Assembly (NCBI RefSeq): GCF_000315625.1
Contig: NW_005434669.1
Coordinates: 221,238-264,395, forward strand
Source of the DNA: Guillardia theta CCMP2712
Taxonomy: Eukaryota; Cryptophyceae; Pyrenomonadales; Geminigeraceae
Direction of reading: 5' to 3'
Length of the DNA stretch: 43,158 nucleotides
Part shown: piece by piece, positions 8,963-19,432 of the stretch
Layout: each line of letters begins with the position of its first letter
Numbering within the stretch: the stretch's first letter is position 1
The notes under the pieces: model-generated
Databases searched by the model: none
What the model was told of the DNA's origin: nothing
The model's input: the letters and a program-made list of their open reading frames with translations, nothing else
Translations under genes and position numbers: made by a program

Positions 8963-10285
8963 TGAAGATCCTCGCCTGTTGATAGACCCTTGTTGAAGGT
9001 TCATAGGAAAAACATGCATATGCGGATACATCGTCGTCTAGTCGCCTGAACTCGGTTCGCTTGTTACACCGATATCATACTTTTGACAACCAACGATTTG
9101 CTTTCCTGTAGCAAAAAAGTTGGTAAGAGTGAAGATATCAACTCAAACATTATCGGCGATCATCAGCAAAGATCCTTGCGAAGCTTTCTACTTCATCGCT
9201 ACTTTCATTCATTTCTTGCCTTCTCCTCAGAGACTTGACATGCCTGGACTTTTCCTTCCCGCCGTCTGTTTCTGGCTCCAGCCTCCATTATCCCTCTTGA
9301 TTCCTCCCTCCCTTCTTTCTCTCTATCACCTTCTCCCCTACTGTCTTGCTGTCCTCCCCCTTCATCGATTCTCGTCCGCTGGTTTCCATGCATTCAGCTT
9401 GGCCCAAATGCTGTAGGAGAAGTGGGGGGGTGGGGTGGGGCTGATGAGGGGTAGCGGGTTCTAGGGGTGTGTAGGGTACCGTAGCACGTCCTAGGTAGAG
9501 CAACTTATGGTAGATAGGGGTGGTCATCTGGATATACGGAGGGTTGCGTTCCGAATTCCATTGTCGGAAGGAGGGGTGTCGTCAAACATGTGACCACTGG
9601 GGGTGGGGTGGTGGAGAATAACATCATACATGGGATGGGGGTAACCGTACTAGGGGTCACGGGTGGTTCCAGGACCGGGTGCAGTCGTACCGGTAGAATC
9701 TCCGGGCAGAGTTGGCTCTCCGGAGGTCGAAGGGGGGTCATTTCTCATGTAGCAAGGGGGTACCGATGAGTGGTAGTGTATAGGGGTACTGGTGATGACT
9801 TCAGAAGGGGGGTCCGATCACTGTGCGCCAGTTGGCAAATTGACTGCTTGTAGGGAAATTAGGAGGGAGGTCCTCAGCGGGAAACCCGGGGTTCATTTCA
9901 GTGTACTTAACTCCTGACTCTAGCCGGATGAGCCCGGCGCTCTTGGGTGCCCGGCCCGGGGGCCCGACAACAGGCTCACTCAGTCACTCAGCACCGCAGC
10001 GCCCGGGCCCGGCCCGGGGGCAGAAGCCGCCGCCGGGCCTCCGACGAGTCATGCGTTGAGGCGGACCCGGAAATACAGCCGAAAGTTCTGGTCTGCCTGT
10101 ATTTGTGGTACACCAGCGCTTCCAACAGAACACCGTGAATGAAGTATTTTTCGGGAAGCGAGGGAGGGAAGCAGTAGGCGGTACGGTGATCCAGCAGCGA
10201 CCCGTCAACAAGACCGTGGTTGGGGATAGATCATTTCTGGAAACGTTTGACGCAGGTTTGTTCCTTGCCCATCGGTCTGATCAGG
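8963..10285. other. Divergent intergenic region, G-rich
   Basis: This lies between the PDZ gene (-) and NRDE2 (+). No gene recognised; an open + frame at 9120-9416 is leucine/serine-rich without a recognisable motif. From 9420 to about 9900 the + strand is strongly G-rich with repeated aggggt and gggtgg words. From 9925 to 10050 it is a GC block rich in ggcccggg. Confidence 0.55.
9424..9452 (+). other. Potential G-quadruplex
   Basis: Four or more runs of at least four G with loops of 1, 1 and about 7 nt, fitting the G-quadruplex rule. It lies in the divergent region between the PDZ gene and NRDE2. A second, looser cluster is at about 9598-9615. Confidence 0.6.
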
Positions 10286-11647
10286 ATGAGCGGAGAGAAG
10301 AAGCCTTTGTTCCCAGCGGCTCAGTTCCAGGGGAGCATGCTCTTTCCTTCAGGTCAGTTGCTTTTCTCATCCAGTGTGCATCTTTACTCTTGCAGCAGCA
10401 GCAGCAGCAGCAGCAGGAGCAGCAGCAGGAGCAGGAACCGTGTTCCCCAGCTTCTCGAGCAGCGGAGCAGATCCCAACGGAGTGAGTCAGCCGGGCTCGT
10501 CTTGGCTCAAGTGCTCAAGTTTCAAGCCCGTGGACATGGCTCAGGCCGAGGGCAAGCAGCAGACCAACATACTGAAAGCTACGGAGAATTTGCGCAGCCA
10601 TGAGTTCATGGATGAGGACCTTCGTGAAAGCACATTCGGCGGTCGCCTCTCGCCCTTGGAAAATAAGAGGGATGAGAAGAGGGAAGAGCAGCGAAGGAAG
10701 GTCTTTCGATTGGAGCTTTCCTCTGATTCAGAATCAGGTGGTTGGACTTTTGATTTTTTCGGTTCTGATTCGAACCTTTGCAGATAGCAAATCGAGGCAT
10801 AAGAAGAAATCGAAGCACAAGAGCTCGAAATCAAGCAAAAGGAGTCGTGAAAAGCATAGATCAAGGGAGGAGGAAGAGGTGAGGAAACCCAAACGCGAGA
10901 AGATCGAGGAAGTGTCCAATTATAGCAAAATCTCCTTGGCCGATCTTTGGCGGAAGAACCAGGTCATGACCATGTTCTTTGATCGTATTGGGGACAAGGT
11001 AAGTTTCTTTGTTCCTTCTCACTCAGATGAACTACTGCATGTCCGCACGTGGCATCCGGCCATGTGACTGATCTCATACATGACGGCTTGTTTCAGGCGA
11101 ACCTCGAGTATGGGCACCCGTTCAAACTCGACGTCCCGATGTACCGCATCCAGAGGTTTTGGGCTGGAAATGGTTTCATGAAGAGGAGGACGGCGATAGT
11201 TTCAATGTTGGGTTTACCTTCCATGGGATTGAAGGGAGACGCACGTGGAACTTGGCGATATGTGCGAGCTCAGCAGATTCTGAGGCTCCAGAGCACTCAG
11301 ATCAAGTTGTTGAAGTTGACTGCGCAGAAAGGTATGCGGAGAGTCTGTGGGTGCATTTGCAAGAGCCATTATTGTGAGATATTGTGAGAGATACAAGGGG
11401 GATGGCCTTGAATGATGTCTGGTTCTTCAAGAGAGTTCTTGTGTAAAGTTGGGCTTGCAGACGAGAATTCTCAGCCGCTGAAAAGGCAGAATGAATTCAT
11501 CTCAATCGTCGATTCGAAGTCTGCTGAACTCTCTGCTGGGGAGAGTCTGGAAGATGCCCTTGCAAGGTGAGATTCTTTTCTGAGATTCTTCCAGCGCTCC
11601 TCCCCTCCCTCTGTCTCTTCCTCTGCCTCTCTCCCTCGCGCCCTCAC

Positions 11648-11700
<53 letters not shown>

Positions 11701-14700
11701 TTTTGTCTCCCTTGTTCCCTCGCTTTCTCTCTCTTCGCATCTGACTTCAATGATGTCAAGGAGAACTAAGGAATTCAATGTGTCGACACGAGAGCGTCCC
11801 AACGACATCCAAAATTGGTTGGCGTTTGTGAACCTTCAGGTCGTTAGCCAGCGGAGCTCTCGGTAATGGAAAGAATCCTTCTCTGACCTGATGGCAGGAT
11901 GAGTTCTTCAAGCTGTACAACAGGAAAAATCAGATGGGTGAATTCCCTTGCTGAGTTTTGTGTCGGCTGCTGACCTTGCACTAGCCATCACTGAGAAGAA
12001 AGTTGCGATCCTGATCCGAGCTCTCAAGGAGAATCCAAAGTGATTAAAGACGTGTTTGCACCTTGGAAGATGACTGATACAGCATGTTTCTGACAGGAAC
12101 GAGGAGCTGCTCGTGAAATATCTTGAAACCATTCAGGGCCAGGTAGACTTTGTCGCTGTTTCTTTTCGTCGTTTTGTGATGTTCCCCCTCGATCAGTTGG
12201 AGCCTGAGAAAGTTCAAAGTTTATGGGAGGCGGTCGTTGCAAAACACTCCAACAAACCTAATTTATGGAGAGCGTACTTGATGCACAGAAGGTGAGGAGA
12301 ATTTCAAACATGGGAAGGTGATTTTGAGATCTCACTTATGTCTTTTACAGATCCAACTTTAAATCTTTTGAGGCGAGTTCCTCCACCTCCACCTCCACCT
12401 CCACCTCCACCTCCACCTCCACCTCCACCTCCACCTATATCTCCACCTCCACCTATATCTCCACCTCCACCTCCACCTCCACCTCCACCTCCACCTATAT
12501 CTCCACCTCTACCTCCACCTCTACCTCCACCTCCACCTCTATCTCTCTACTTCACCTCCTCCTCCTCCTCCACCTTCCTTTCCTTCCTTTCTTCATACCA
12601 ACATTCTGAAAGATGATCACTCACAGATGAGCTCCGTGCGGGCTGCTTACGTGACTGCCATACGAGCAATGAGGAACTGGAGAGATCGGAGTCGGAGTGA
12701 GAGGTGAGAAAGAAGAACGAAGATGTTGATGCAGACCATGCGAATGATTCTGGAAGAGGGAGGAGGAGGAGGAGGAGGAGGAGGAGGAGGAGGAGGAGGA
12801 GGAGGAGGAGGAGGAGGACACGCGGAGAAGGGGAGATACAGGAAGAGGAGGAGCAGAAGGAGCAGAGGATGAATATAATGAATAGGATTTCAGAGGCCAT
12901 AAGTGACCAGAGTAAGGACTGCTGAATGATTGCTCGCAGGGAAATCTTGGAGACAGAAGAGTCGATGATCAGCTTGTTGGAGCAGCTGTTTGAGGTGAAT
13001 TGTATTCCTTGTCGCAACTCTCCACTTATCCACCTCTTTCCCCGTCCTTCACTACCGCTCCCGCTCCTCCACTTACTCTCATCTATTCACCTCATCCGTC
13101 AATTCTGTACAATCCCTTCACCAAACATCTTCTCGTCCTTTTCTCTGTCTTCATTCTCATTGCGTTTCCCTATAATCTTCTTCTCCTGCCCCTTGTTCTC
13201 ACTTTGAGTAGTTCGAGCGACATGCGGGCTTCGAGGAGAGAGGGTTGGCTCTCTTGCAAGCTCTGGTCGAATTCAACTGTTTCTGCCCTGCTAAATTCGC
13301 TCGCGATGAGAGCGAGGCAAGAAGATTCTTCCAAATGTTTTGGAGGAGCGAAGCTCCTCGGATAGGTAATCATCCCTTTCTATAAACCCCCTGTCCACTC
13401 TCTCTGCTTCCTTTTCTCCTCTCCCCCCCTCTGCTCTGCTCCGCTCTCCTCACGTCCCCTCCTTCCCTTTCCTCTGCTCTGCTCTGCTCTCTCGTTACCT
13501 GAGCTGTGCTTGTCTTCACCTCCTGCCTCAGCTGACCCTGATTCTGATGAATTTGAAAGGGGAGGACAACGCTGGAGGATTTGATCAGTGGGTGCAGCAG
13601 CAGCAGCAGCAGCAGCAGCAGCCGCAGCAAAAAGAGACGAGCAGCGCCTGGGGAGAGATCTTTACAACTCAGTCTACTGGACAGGAGGAGGAGGAAGCAG
13701 AGGGGGAGGGGAGAGATTTACAGCTTCCTCATCAGGAGAGTGGGACAGAGGAGCTCGGGGCCAACAAGGAAGACATGGAGGAGGAGCGGAACGGAGAGGA
13801 CAGGAAGACAGGTAGCGATTCCGACGACAAGTCTTCGGAGGGGGATAGCGAGGACGCGAGCGAGGCAGAGAGCTGGGAGGGGGAGGACGTTCAGTTCTGC
13901 GAGATCTGCACAAGGATCAAGGCGATTGTCTCCTGTGTGGAGTGCGGGTGTGTGCTGTGTGGTCAATGCAGCAATGAGATCCACCGTCAGACGATTTCCA
14001 AGCATTCGGTAATGATAGACATGGAGATGGAGATGGAGATGCAGATGATGGTTGTGATAATGATGATGTGCATAATGATGACGCCATTGATGACAAAGGA
14101 GACGATCGATTTGTTCGCTTCTCGTGCAAACTTTCACATTTTCAACACTGCTTCTCATCAGTCCTTGACTTTGAATGTCGCCAGGTGCTTCCCATCAGCG
14201 CGAAGATCATCCAGCAGCAGCAGACCGAGGAGGACAGGTCGTTCGTCTTGTCGGTTGGCAGACGGCAGGACTGACGGAGGGGTTAGAGCGAGGATGGTGC
14301 AGGAGGAGAACGAGAAAGTTCAGCGATGGTTTGAGACCTGGGTGGAGGAGGAAGACAACCGGTCGTATGCCCAATGGCAGCCCCTCAAGCCCAACAAGGT
14401 TTAACTGTCTCCACCCACTGCTGCTTTTCCTGCTCTTGCTCCCCCAGCTCCCACTCCGTTCTCTTCCCCCTCTGCTCCTGCTCGTTGTCCCTGCTTCATC
14501 TGTTTTCCTCTTCTTTCTCCGCATCTCCTTCCTCTACCTCCGTCTTTTCAACCGCAGCCAATTGCTGCCTCCCTCACTGGTCTCGTACAGGATCCGGAGG
14601 ACTACGAGCTGGATCCAGATCGTGCGCTGCTGTATGAAGACGTCGAGGTCAACGCAGATGCTTACCTTGCTCGTCCTCACCCCTTGGCAGCCGGTCCTTT

Positions 14701-17700
14701 TCCGCCTCCTCCTCCCTCGCTCCAGGGCTGCTCTCGTCAAGCTTCTTATGCGCGCTCTCCGCGTTCCTCTGCCTGCTAGATGCAGCACGCAGCATCCTGT
14801 CTCCTTCACGCGCATGTATATATCAGAGGAGGCGTGCTGCCCCAAATTCGCCCCCTCCTCTGCTGCAGAGGCTCTTGAGGGAGAAAGAAGAAATCTCTGC
14901 TCCTGCGTCAACCTGCATGGGGGAGCTAGTGATTTCCACAACCTGCTGCATGATATGAGAGCAGGAGCTGGGTTCCTGACGGAGCTCGTTTCCTCCTACT
15001 CTTCACTCCCTGCACAGAGGGTGGAGTCATGGAATCCTTCTCTTTTCGTGAGGTGATCCGACGCTTCCTTTCCGTTGCCCTACTCCTCCTCCTCCCTGTC
15101 TTCCTCTCCTTCTTCTCATCTTCCTCTTCTTCCTTCTACTCACGACTCACTCTCAACCAAAAGGAGCGATAAGGATGGGAGACGATCGTTCGTCAACAAC
15201 TGCTGCCTCTTGCTCCTCTCCCGATTCTCGAGGGATCACGGTGAGCCCTGCTACATTCCTCGATTCTCCCCTCCTCTCCCCTCCTCTCCCCTCCCCTCCC
15301 CTCCCCTCCTCTCCCCTCTCCTCCCCTCCAACCCCTTTCTACCCANNNNNNNNNNNNNNNNNNNNNNNNNNNNNNNNNNNNNNNNNNNNNNNNNNNNNNN
15401 NNNNNNNNNNNNNNNNNNNNNNNNNNNNNNNNNNNNNNNNNNNNNCCTTCCAAGCCATGTCGCAATGGTCAGTCCCCTCCTCCGGTGCGGTGATCTAAAG
15501 TAGGATAGGGAGGGGACGCTGAGGCAGCTCGGGGGGAGCTGGGGAGGCGAAAAAGATCTGTTGGCCGCTATGCAGGTCTTCCTTGCCCTGCTCCTTCCTC
15601 TGGCCCCTCGTGCATTCATGTGTATTCCCTGAATTCCCTTTTCTTCCTCCTCTTCCCTTCCCTTTTCCCTCCCCCTCCCCCCCTTCCCGTCTAAATTCTC
15701 TCATCATCTTCATCTTCCTCCTCCTATTCTTCTCCACTTCCCTTCCTCCTCGCTATCTCCGCCTATCTGCTATGACGCCTCCTCTAGATTGCAGGCAATC
15801 CCAACTCGGACATGGCTGGATGGCCCATCCTGTGCAAGACGCTGCTCGACTTGGAGCTCGGGTTGGGGCATTGGGGAGGGAGCAAGGCAGTGGACAAGAG
15901 CACAGAAGCTGCAGCTCTCGTGATCCTGACCTGCGTGACTGATCCCTCCTCTTCCTCTCTCCTCCTCTCTCCTCCTCCGAATGGTTTGACTCGTCCAAAC
16001 CCCATCGCTCTTGTCAAGGTCTGTCAAAAGTACTCGTCCTCTGCTCCTGCTACAAGTTTTGCTGCTGCTGTTCCCTCTTTCTTTCTTCTTCCCTTTCTTC
16101 TCTCCTCTTGCTCCTCGCTCAATCGCTCACTCGCGCAGACGAGAAAGGCCTTCGACGCTCTGTTCGAGGAAGTTAAAGCGAAGGCAGAGCAAGCGCCCCA
16201 GGTTTATACTGCAGGACATGACGATGCCGATGAAGATGAAGATACCCATGACGATGGGGATGATGATGATGACATTGATGATGACGACGATGCTGATGTT
16301 ATTGTCGTGGCGATGATGTTGATTGTCAAATTACTGTTATAAGATCAATCTGTGAAAGGATACATACGATGTTCTGTTTTCGTAAGGTACTTTTCGTCCT
16401 GATGTGAGATTTGCTCCAGGAAGGGCACGGCCCCGTGGTCGATGTGATTGGCCTTGCAATCTTACAATCGGCCGTCTGGTTCGAATATTTTGCATCAGGT
16501 ATGCTTGTGAATTAATCTTGTTAATCAGCATTATCACTACCACCACGACTAACAATACCACAATCAATTTTATCATCATCATGACCATTATCATCATTAC
16601 GATAACCAACACCAACATCGCTGTTGCTCTCTTCTCACTCACTTCTCATTCTCGTCTCATTCTCATTGGCACACCTTGACGCATGTCTTGCAGGCGTTCA
16701 ATCTGCCATGGCAACATTTGAGAAACAAGTCTCAATCATCTTCACAGTTGTCAATGTCTCATCGGTACAGCATGGTACATCTCTTGTCCTTGTTGAATCT
16801 TCTTCACTTCCCTTCCATTTACAGGCTTCAGTAAGATCGCCGACACAAGAGCAAAAGAAGGAGCGTCATGGGCTGAGGAAGAATGGTACTGCCTGCCTCG
16901 CTCTGTGGTCCCCCTCTCCCTTCGCGCTGTCCTCCTCCTCGTCCTCCTCGTCCTCCTCGTCCTCCTCGTCCTCCTCTTCCATCCCCATCCTCGTCATCCC
17001 CTCTCAACTTCTTGTGTCCATCTCTGTGCTATTTCCCTTCCTCCTCCTTCCTCCCCTTCCTCACCTCACCTATGATGCAGCTACATGGGAATGTTTTCTC
17101 TCCTCATGTTCCATTCCAAACATTTCGCGCTTCCTCCGGGCGACATGAGGTGCTGGTCTTGCCCGTTGAGTTGCGAATTCACTTCCTTGCAGACGCTTTT
17201 TGCAACGAGCGCTCGCGAAGTATCCTTGCAACGGGATCTTCTTTCGGGTTAGGGTTGGGGAGGAGGAGAGGAGAGGAGAGGAAGGAGGAGGAGGAGCGGA
17301 GAGGGAGGAGGGGGAGGAGGGGGAGAGGCAGAAGGCAGGAGAGGAGGGGGAAGGGGAGGGGGAGAGGGAGGAGGAGGAGGCTCACGATGGATCATCGCAG
17401 GCGTTTGTGATGCTTGAAGAACGCTTCGGTCTCTCGCACACAGTTCGAGCTCATTGGGAGAAAACTTGGGACACCTCGGCTGAAAAAGATCCTTCCATAC
17501 CCGGTCCTCCATCCCCTCCTCCTCTCTTTCCTCCTGTTCTTCCACTCCTTCACCTCCCCTTGCTCACTGTTGCCCTCCTGCCTTCCTTGCGTCTTGCGCG
17601 CTGTCTGCTCTTCATCCAGGCACCCCCTCCCCTGATCCTCTCCTCTCCTCCCTCTTCTCTCCTCCTCCTTCTTCCCTCCTCCCGTCTCGTCACCTCACAG

Positions 17701-18754
17701 GCCGCAGGCCCCCCACCCTCCATCGTCCTTGAGATGATCAGCTTTGAGATCCGACGAGGATGCGCTCAGAGGGCTCGTGGGGTGCTGGAGAGGGCTCTGC
17801 AACGAGCAGAGACGAAGCACATCCCCCTCCTCTGGCGTGCCTACATGGACCTCGAGGTGTGGAGAGAGAGAAGGTTTTAAGAGGAACGAAGAAGAGTACG
17901 GCAGGGGCAGGGGCACGAGGAAGAGACGGGGCAGGGGGAGGGGCAGGGAGAGGAGGAAAAGCAGGGGTAGGGGGAGGGGGAGGGGGAAGAGCAGGGGGAG
18001 GGGGAGGGGGAGGGGGAGGGGGAGGGGAGGAAGTGAATTAGGTGGCAGGTTGACAACGGCCGACCGGATGCAGCAAAGAGAGTCTTCTACCGTGCGATTA
18101 ATGGCTGCCCTGGCTCCAAGGTCAGTGTTTCCTTCATCCACTGCCCCGCCCTGCACATCCCGCCTCTCTGCTCCTCCTCCTGCTCCTCCTCCTGCTCCTC
18201 CTCCTCCTCCTGCACTTCCTGGTCCTGGTCCTGGTCCTCCTGGTCCTGGTCCTGGTCCTGGTCCTGGTCCTGGTCCTGGTCCTGCTCCAGCTGCTCCAGC
18301 TCCAGCTCCTCCTCCTGCTCCTTCTCGTTCTACTCTAATTCCATCGTGCTATTCCTTCAGGCCGTGTGGCTCTATGCCTTCAGAAATGAGCAGATCCGCA
18401 AGCAGTTCAACAAGACGGTCCTGCCTCCCCTCTTTGCCCCCTCATCGAGTCCCCCCCTTGATTCTCACCTCTTCTCTTGCTCCCCTCCCTCTCTTCCCCT
18501 CCTCCTCCCTCCTCCCTCTTCCCTCCAATTCCCCTTCATCCCCTTCCATCCTCTCTTCCTCCCCTCAGCTCGCACTTGTTGCTAAGGCTCCTTCCTGCAG
18601 GAGCTCGGAGAGATCAACCAGATGCTCACGTCCAAGGGGCTTCGCATCCGCACGCTGCTGGAGGAGGTAGGAGGGCGAAGGGGCTGCTCCTCTCCTCACG
18701 TTCTTGCAGGTCTTCCCCGATGATGTTCTTGACAGCCTCAAGCTCAAGAAGTAG
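10286..18754 (+). CDS. NRDE2: NRDE2 family nuclear RNA-surveillance protein, HAT repeats, with B-box insert
   Basis: A very large gene of more than 25 exons. NRDE2 is a nuclear protein that binds the MTR4 helicase and affects exosome and nuclear RNAi pathways. Clear elements in order: start exon 10286-10352; Ala run then an acidic/basic linker (10396-10737); a Lys/Ser-rich stretch leading to MTMFFDRIGDK (10784-10998); the NRDE2 hallmark ANLEYGHPFKLDVPMY (from 11097); ERPNDIQNWLAFVNLQ, the start of the HAT array (about 11765-11838); further HAT exons (NLWRAYLMHRR near 12260; FERHAGFEERG near 13210; AKFARDESEARRFFQMFWRS near 13300); then TRKAFDALFEEVK, RRFLQRALAKYP, LERALQRAETKHIPLLWRAY, RVFYRAINGCPGSK and AVWLYAFRNEQIRKQ; finally PDDVLDSLKLKK and TAG at 18752. 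A zinc-finger insert lies at 13898-14005. Some joins are unresolved, notably a frame change near 11155 and the exons around the assembly gap. Confidence 0.85.
10396..10437 (+). repeat. Coding CAG repeat read as polyalanine
   Basis: A CAG/GCA triplet run at the start of NRDE2 exon 2. With the splice phase used here (1+2) it is read as Ala codons (GCA), with a few Gly. A second CAG run in the same gene (about 13594-13627) is read as Gln. Confidence 0.75.
11647..11700. repeat. (TCTG)n microsatellite in NRDE2 intron
   Basis: About 13 near-perfect tetranucleotide units inside the intron between the exons encoding ESLEDALAR and TKEFNVSTRERP. The long cysteine/leucine or RQTD frames it creates are spurious. 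Confidence 0.95.
12377..12545. repeat. (CCACCT)n microsatellite in NRDE2 intron
   Basis: A hexanucleotide array of CCACCT/CTCCA units interrupted by ATATCT variants, which recur at intervals and so suggest higher-order duplication. It lies within an intron and gives a false polyproline frame. Confidence 0.95.
12756..12818. repeat. (GGA)n microsatellite in NRDE2
   Basis: About 20 GGA triplets, purine-rich on the coding strand, unlike most other intron repeats of this gene, which are pyrimidine-rich. It is probably intronic; the frames it opens are pure Arg, Glu or Gly. Confidence 0.9.
13594..13627 (+). repeat. Coding CAG repeat read as polyglutamine
   Basis: About ten CAG codons following GGFDQWVQ in the NRDE2 exon that opens the low-complexity, zinc-finger-bearing insert. 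Confidence 0.85.
13898..14005 (+). other. B-box-like zinc finger inside NRDE2
   Basis: The exon from about 13550 reads QFCEICTRIKAIVSCVECG then VLCGQCSNEIHRQTISKH. The spacing is C-x2-C-x8-C-x2-C-x4-C-x2-C-x4-H-x6-H, that of a B-box type zinc finger. It is preceded by a polyQ and a very acidic linker. An intron starts immediately after (gtaatg at 14009), and the NRDE2 frame resumes with RWFETWVEEEDNRSYAQWQP, which matches the conserved NRDE2 'PRWQIWLAAE...HWRPWRP' segment. The finger therefore sits inside the NRDE2 gene, not in a separate one. Confidence 0.7.
15346..15445. other. Assembly gap (100 N)
   Basis: A run of exactly 100 N, so probably a fixed-size placeholder, directly after an imperfect TCCCC array (15266-15345). 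It lies in an NRDE2 intron; one small exon could be hidden there. Confidence 0.99.
16921..16980. repeat. (TCCTCG)n microsatellite in NRDE2 intron
   Basis: Tandem tcctcg/tcctcc units of an intronic pyrimidine tract. Confidence 0.8.
17885..18035. repeat. (GGGGCA/GGGGGA)n purine array in NRDE2 intron
   Basis: A G/A-rich hexanucleotide array in the intron between the exons encoding WRAYMDLE and RVFYRAINGCPGSK. It contains many G runs able to form quadruplexes in the transcript. Confidence 0.85.
18165..18330. repeat. (TGGTCC)/(TCCTCC) microsatellite in NRDE2 intron
   Basis: Successive blocks of tcctgc, tcctcc and tcctgg units in the intron before the AVWLYAFRNEQ exon. The apparent proline/glycine proteins read from it are artefacts. 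Confidence 0.9.
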
Positions 18755-19432
18755 TAAAAGCCATGATGATCCTGCCATCAGTATCAGCCTAGTATGCTCC
18801 CCCCGTCCTCGCAACTTGACCGTGTCCGTCCAACGGTTCAACGGTTCGATCTGATCGGATCAGCACTGATCCCCCCCCTCAGATTTCTAAAAGACTTGAA
18901 GGCCTCCCAGGCTGCTTTGACTTAAGTCAAGGTCACTAGCTGCTTTGACTAAGTCAAGGTCACAAGCTGCTAGTCCTCGTCAATTGCCGCCATTGCGCGC
19001 ACTGAACTTTGAGTAAACGGGTTCTGGAACTCTTACGTTCTCAGTGCCTCGAGTGCTTCCTAGTTCGGATTCCCCGACTCCCGGCCCGGCCCGGTGTTCA
19101 TGTTTCAGGCTCGCCTCAAATCCTCCCCGATGGCAGGTTGCATTGTGGGTGGACGGAGGCGAGGGAGGGGAAGGGAGGAGGCATGGCGATTGAGATGGAA
19201 GGCGAACTGATACGGGGCTGCTCGATGAGACAGCCTGAAGAGAATACAGGAAGTGGGGGCACATGATGGTGCTGTTGTCGAGGAGGAGCAGACAATTGCG
19301 CTGATCGTCGCTCGTTAGAACATCTGGATGGTGGATAGAGGTCCTCCCACTTGCGTTCGATCTTGTCGAATCCTTGGATGCTTCTCCTATCACCGCGCTA
19401 GGCTCCTCGCAAAGCACTGAATTTGATGGGAG
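18755..19432. other. Intergenic region NRDE2 / EsV-1-7 gene
   Basis: No gene recognised with confidence. It holds the duplicated palindromic element at 18911-18971 and a ccggcccggcccgg patch near 19083. Open frames exist on both strands (a 187-codon minus frame over 18980-19543), but none shows motif content. Confidence 0.45.
18911..18971. repeat. Tandem 28-bp repeat with internal palindrome
   Basis: Two near-identical copies (18911-18938 and 18939-18965) of gctgctttgact(ta)agtcaaggtcac, then a third partial copy. Each unit contains the palindrome ttgact(ta)agtcaa. It lies about 150 bp past the NRDE2 stop. Confidence 0.8.

Noticed and set aside
12338-12821. Polyproline, polyserine and polyleucine open frames
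   Set aside because: Products of the CCACCT and GGA microsatellites in NRDE2 introns; no motif and wrong frame for neighbouring HAT exons.
17744-18670. 308-codon plus frame with Arg/Gly then Pro/Gly runs
   Set aside because: Covers GGGGGA and TGGTCC repeats and is out of frame with the NRDE2 exons inside it.
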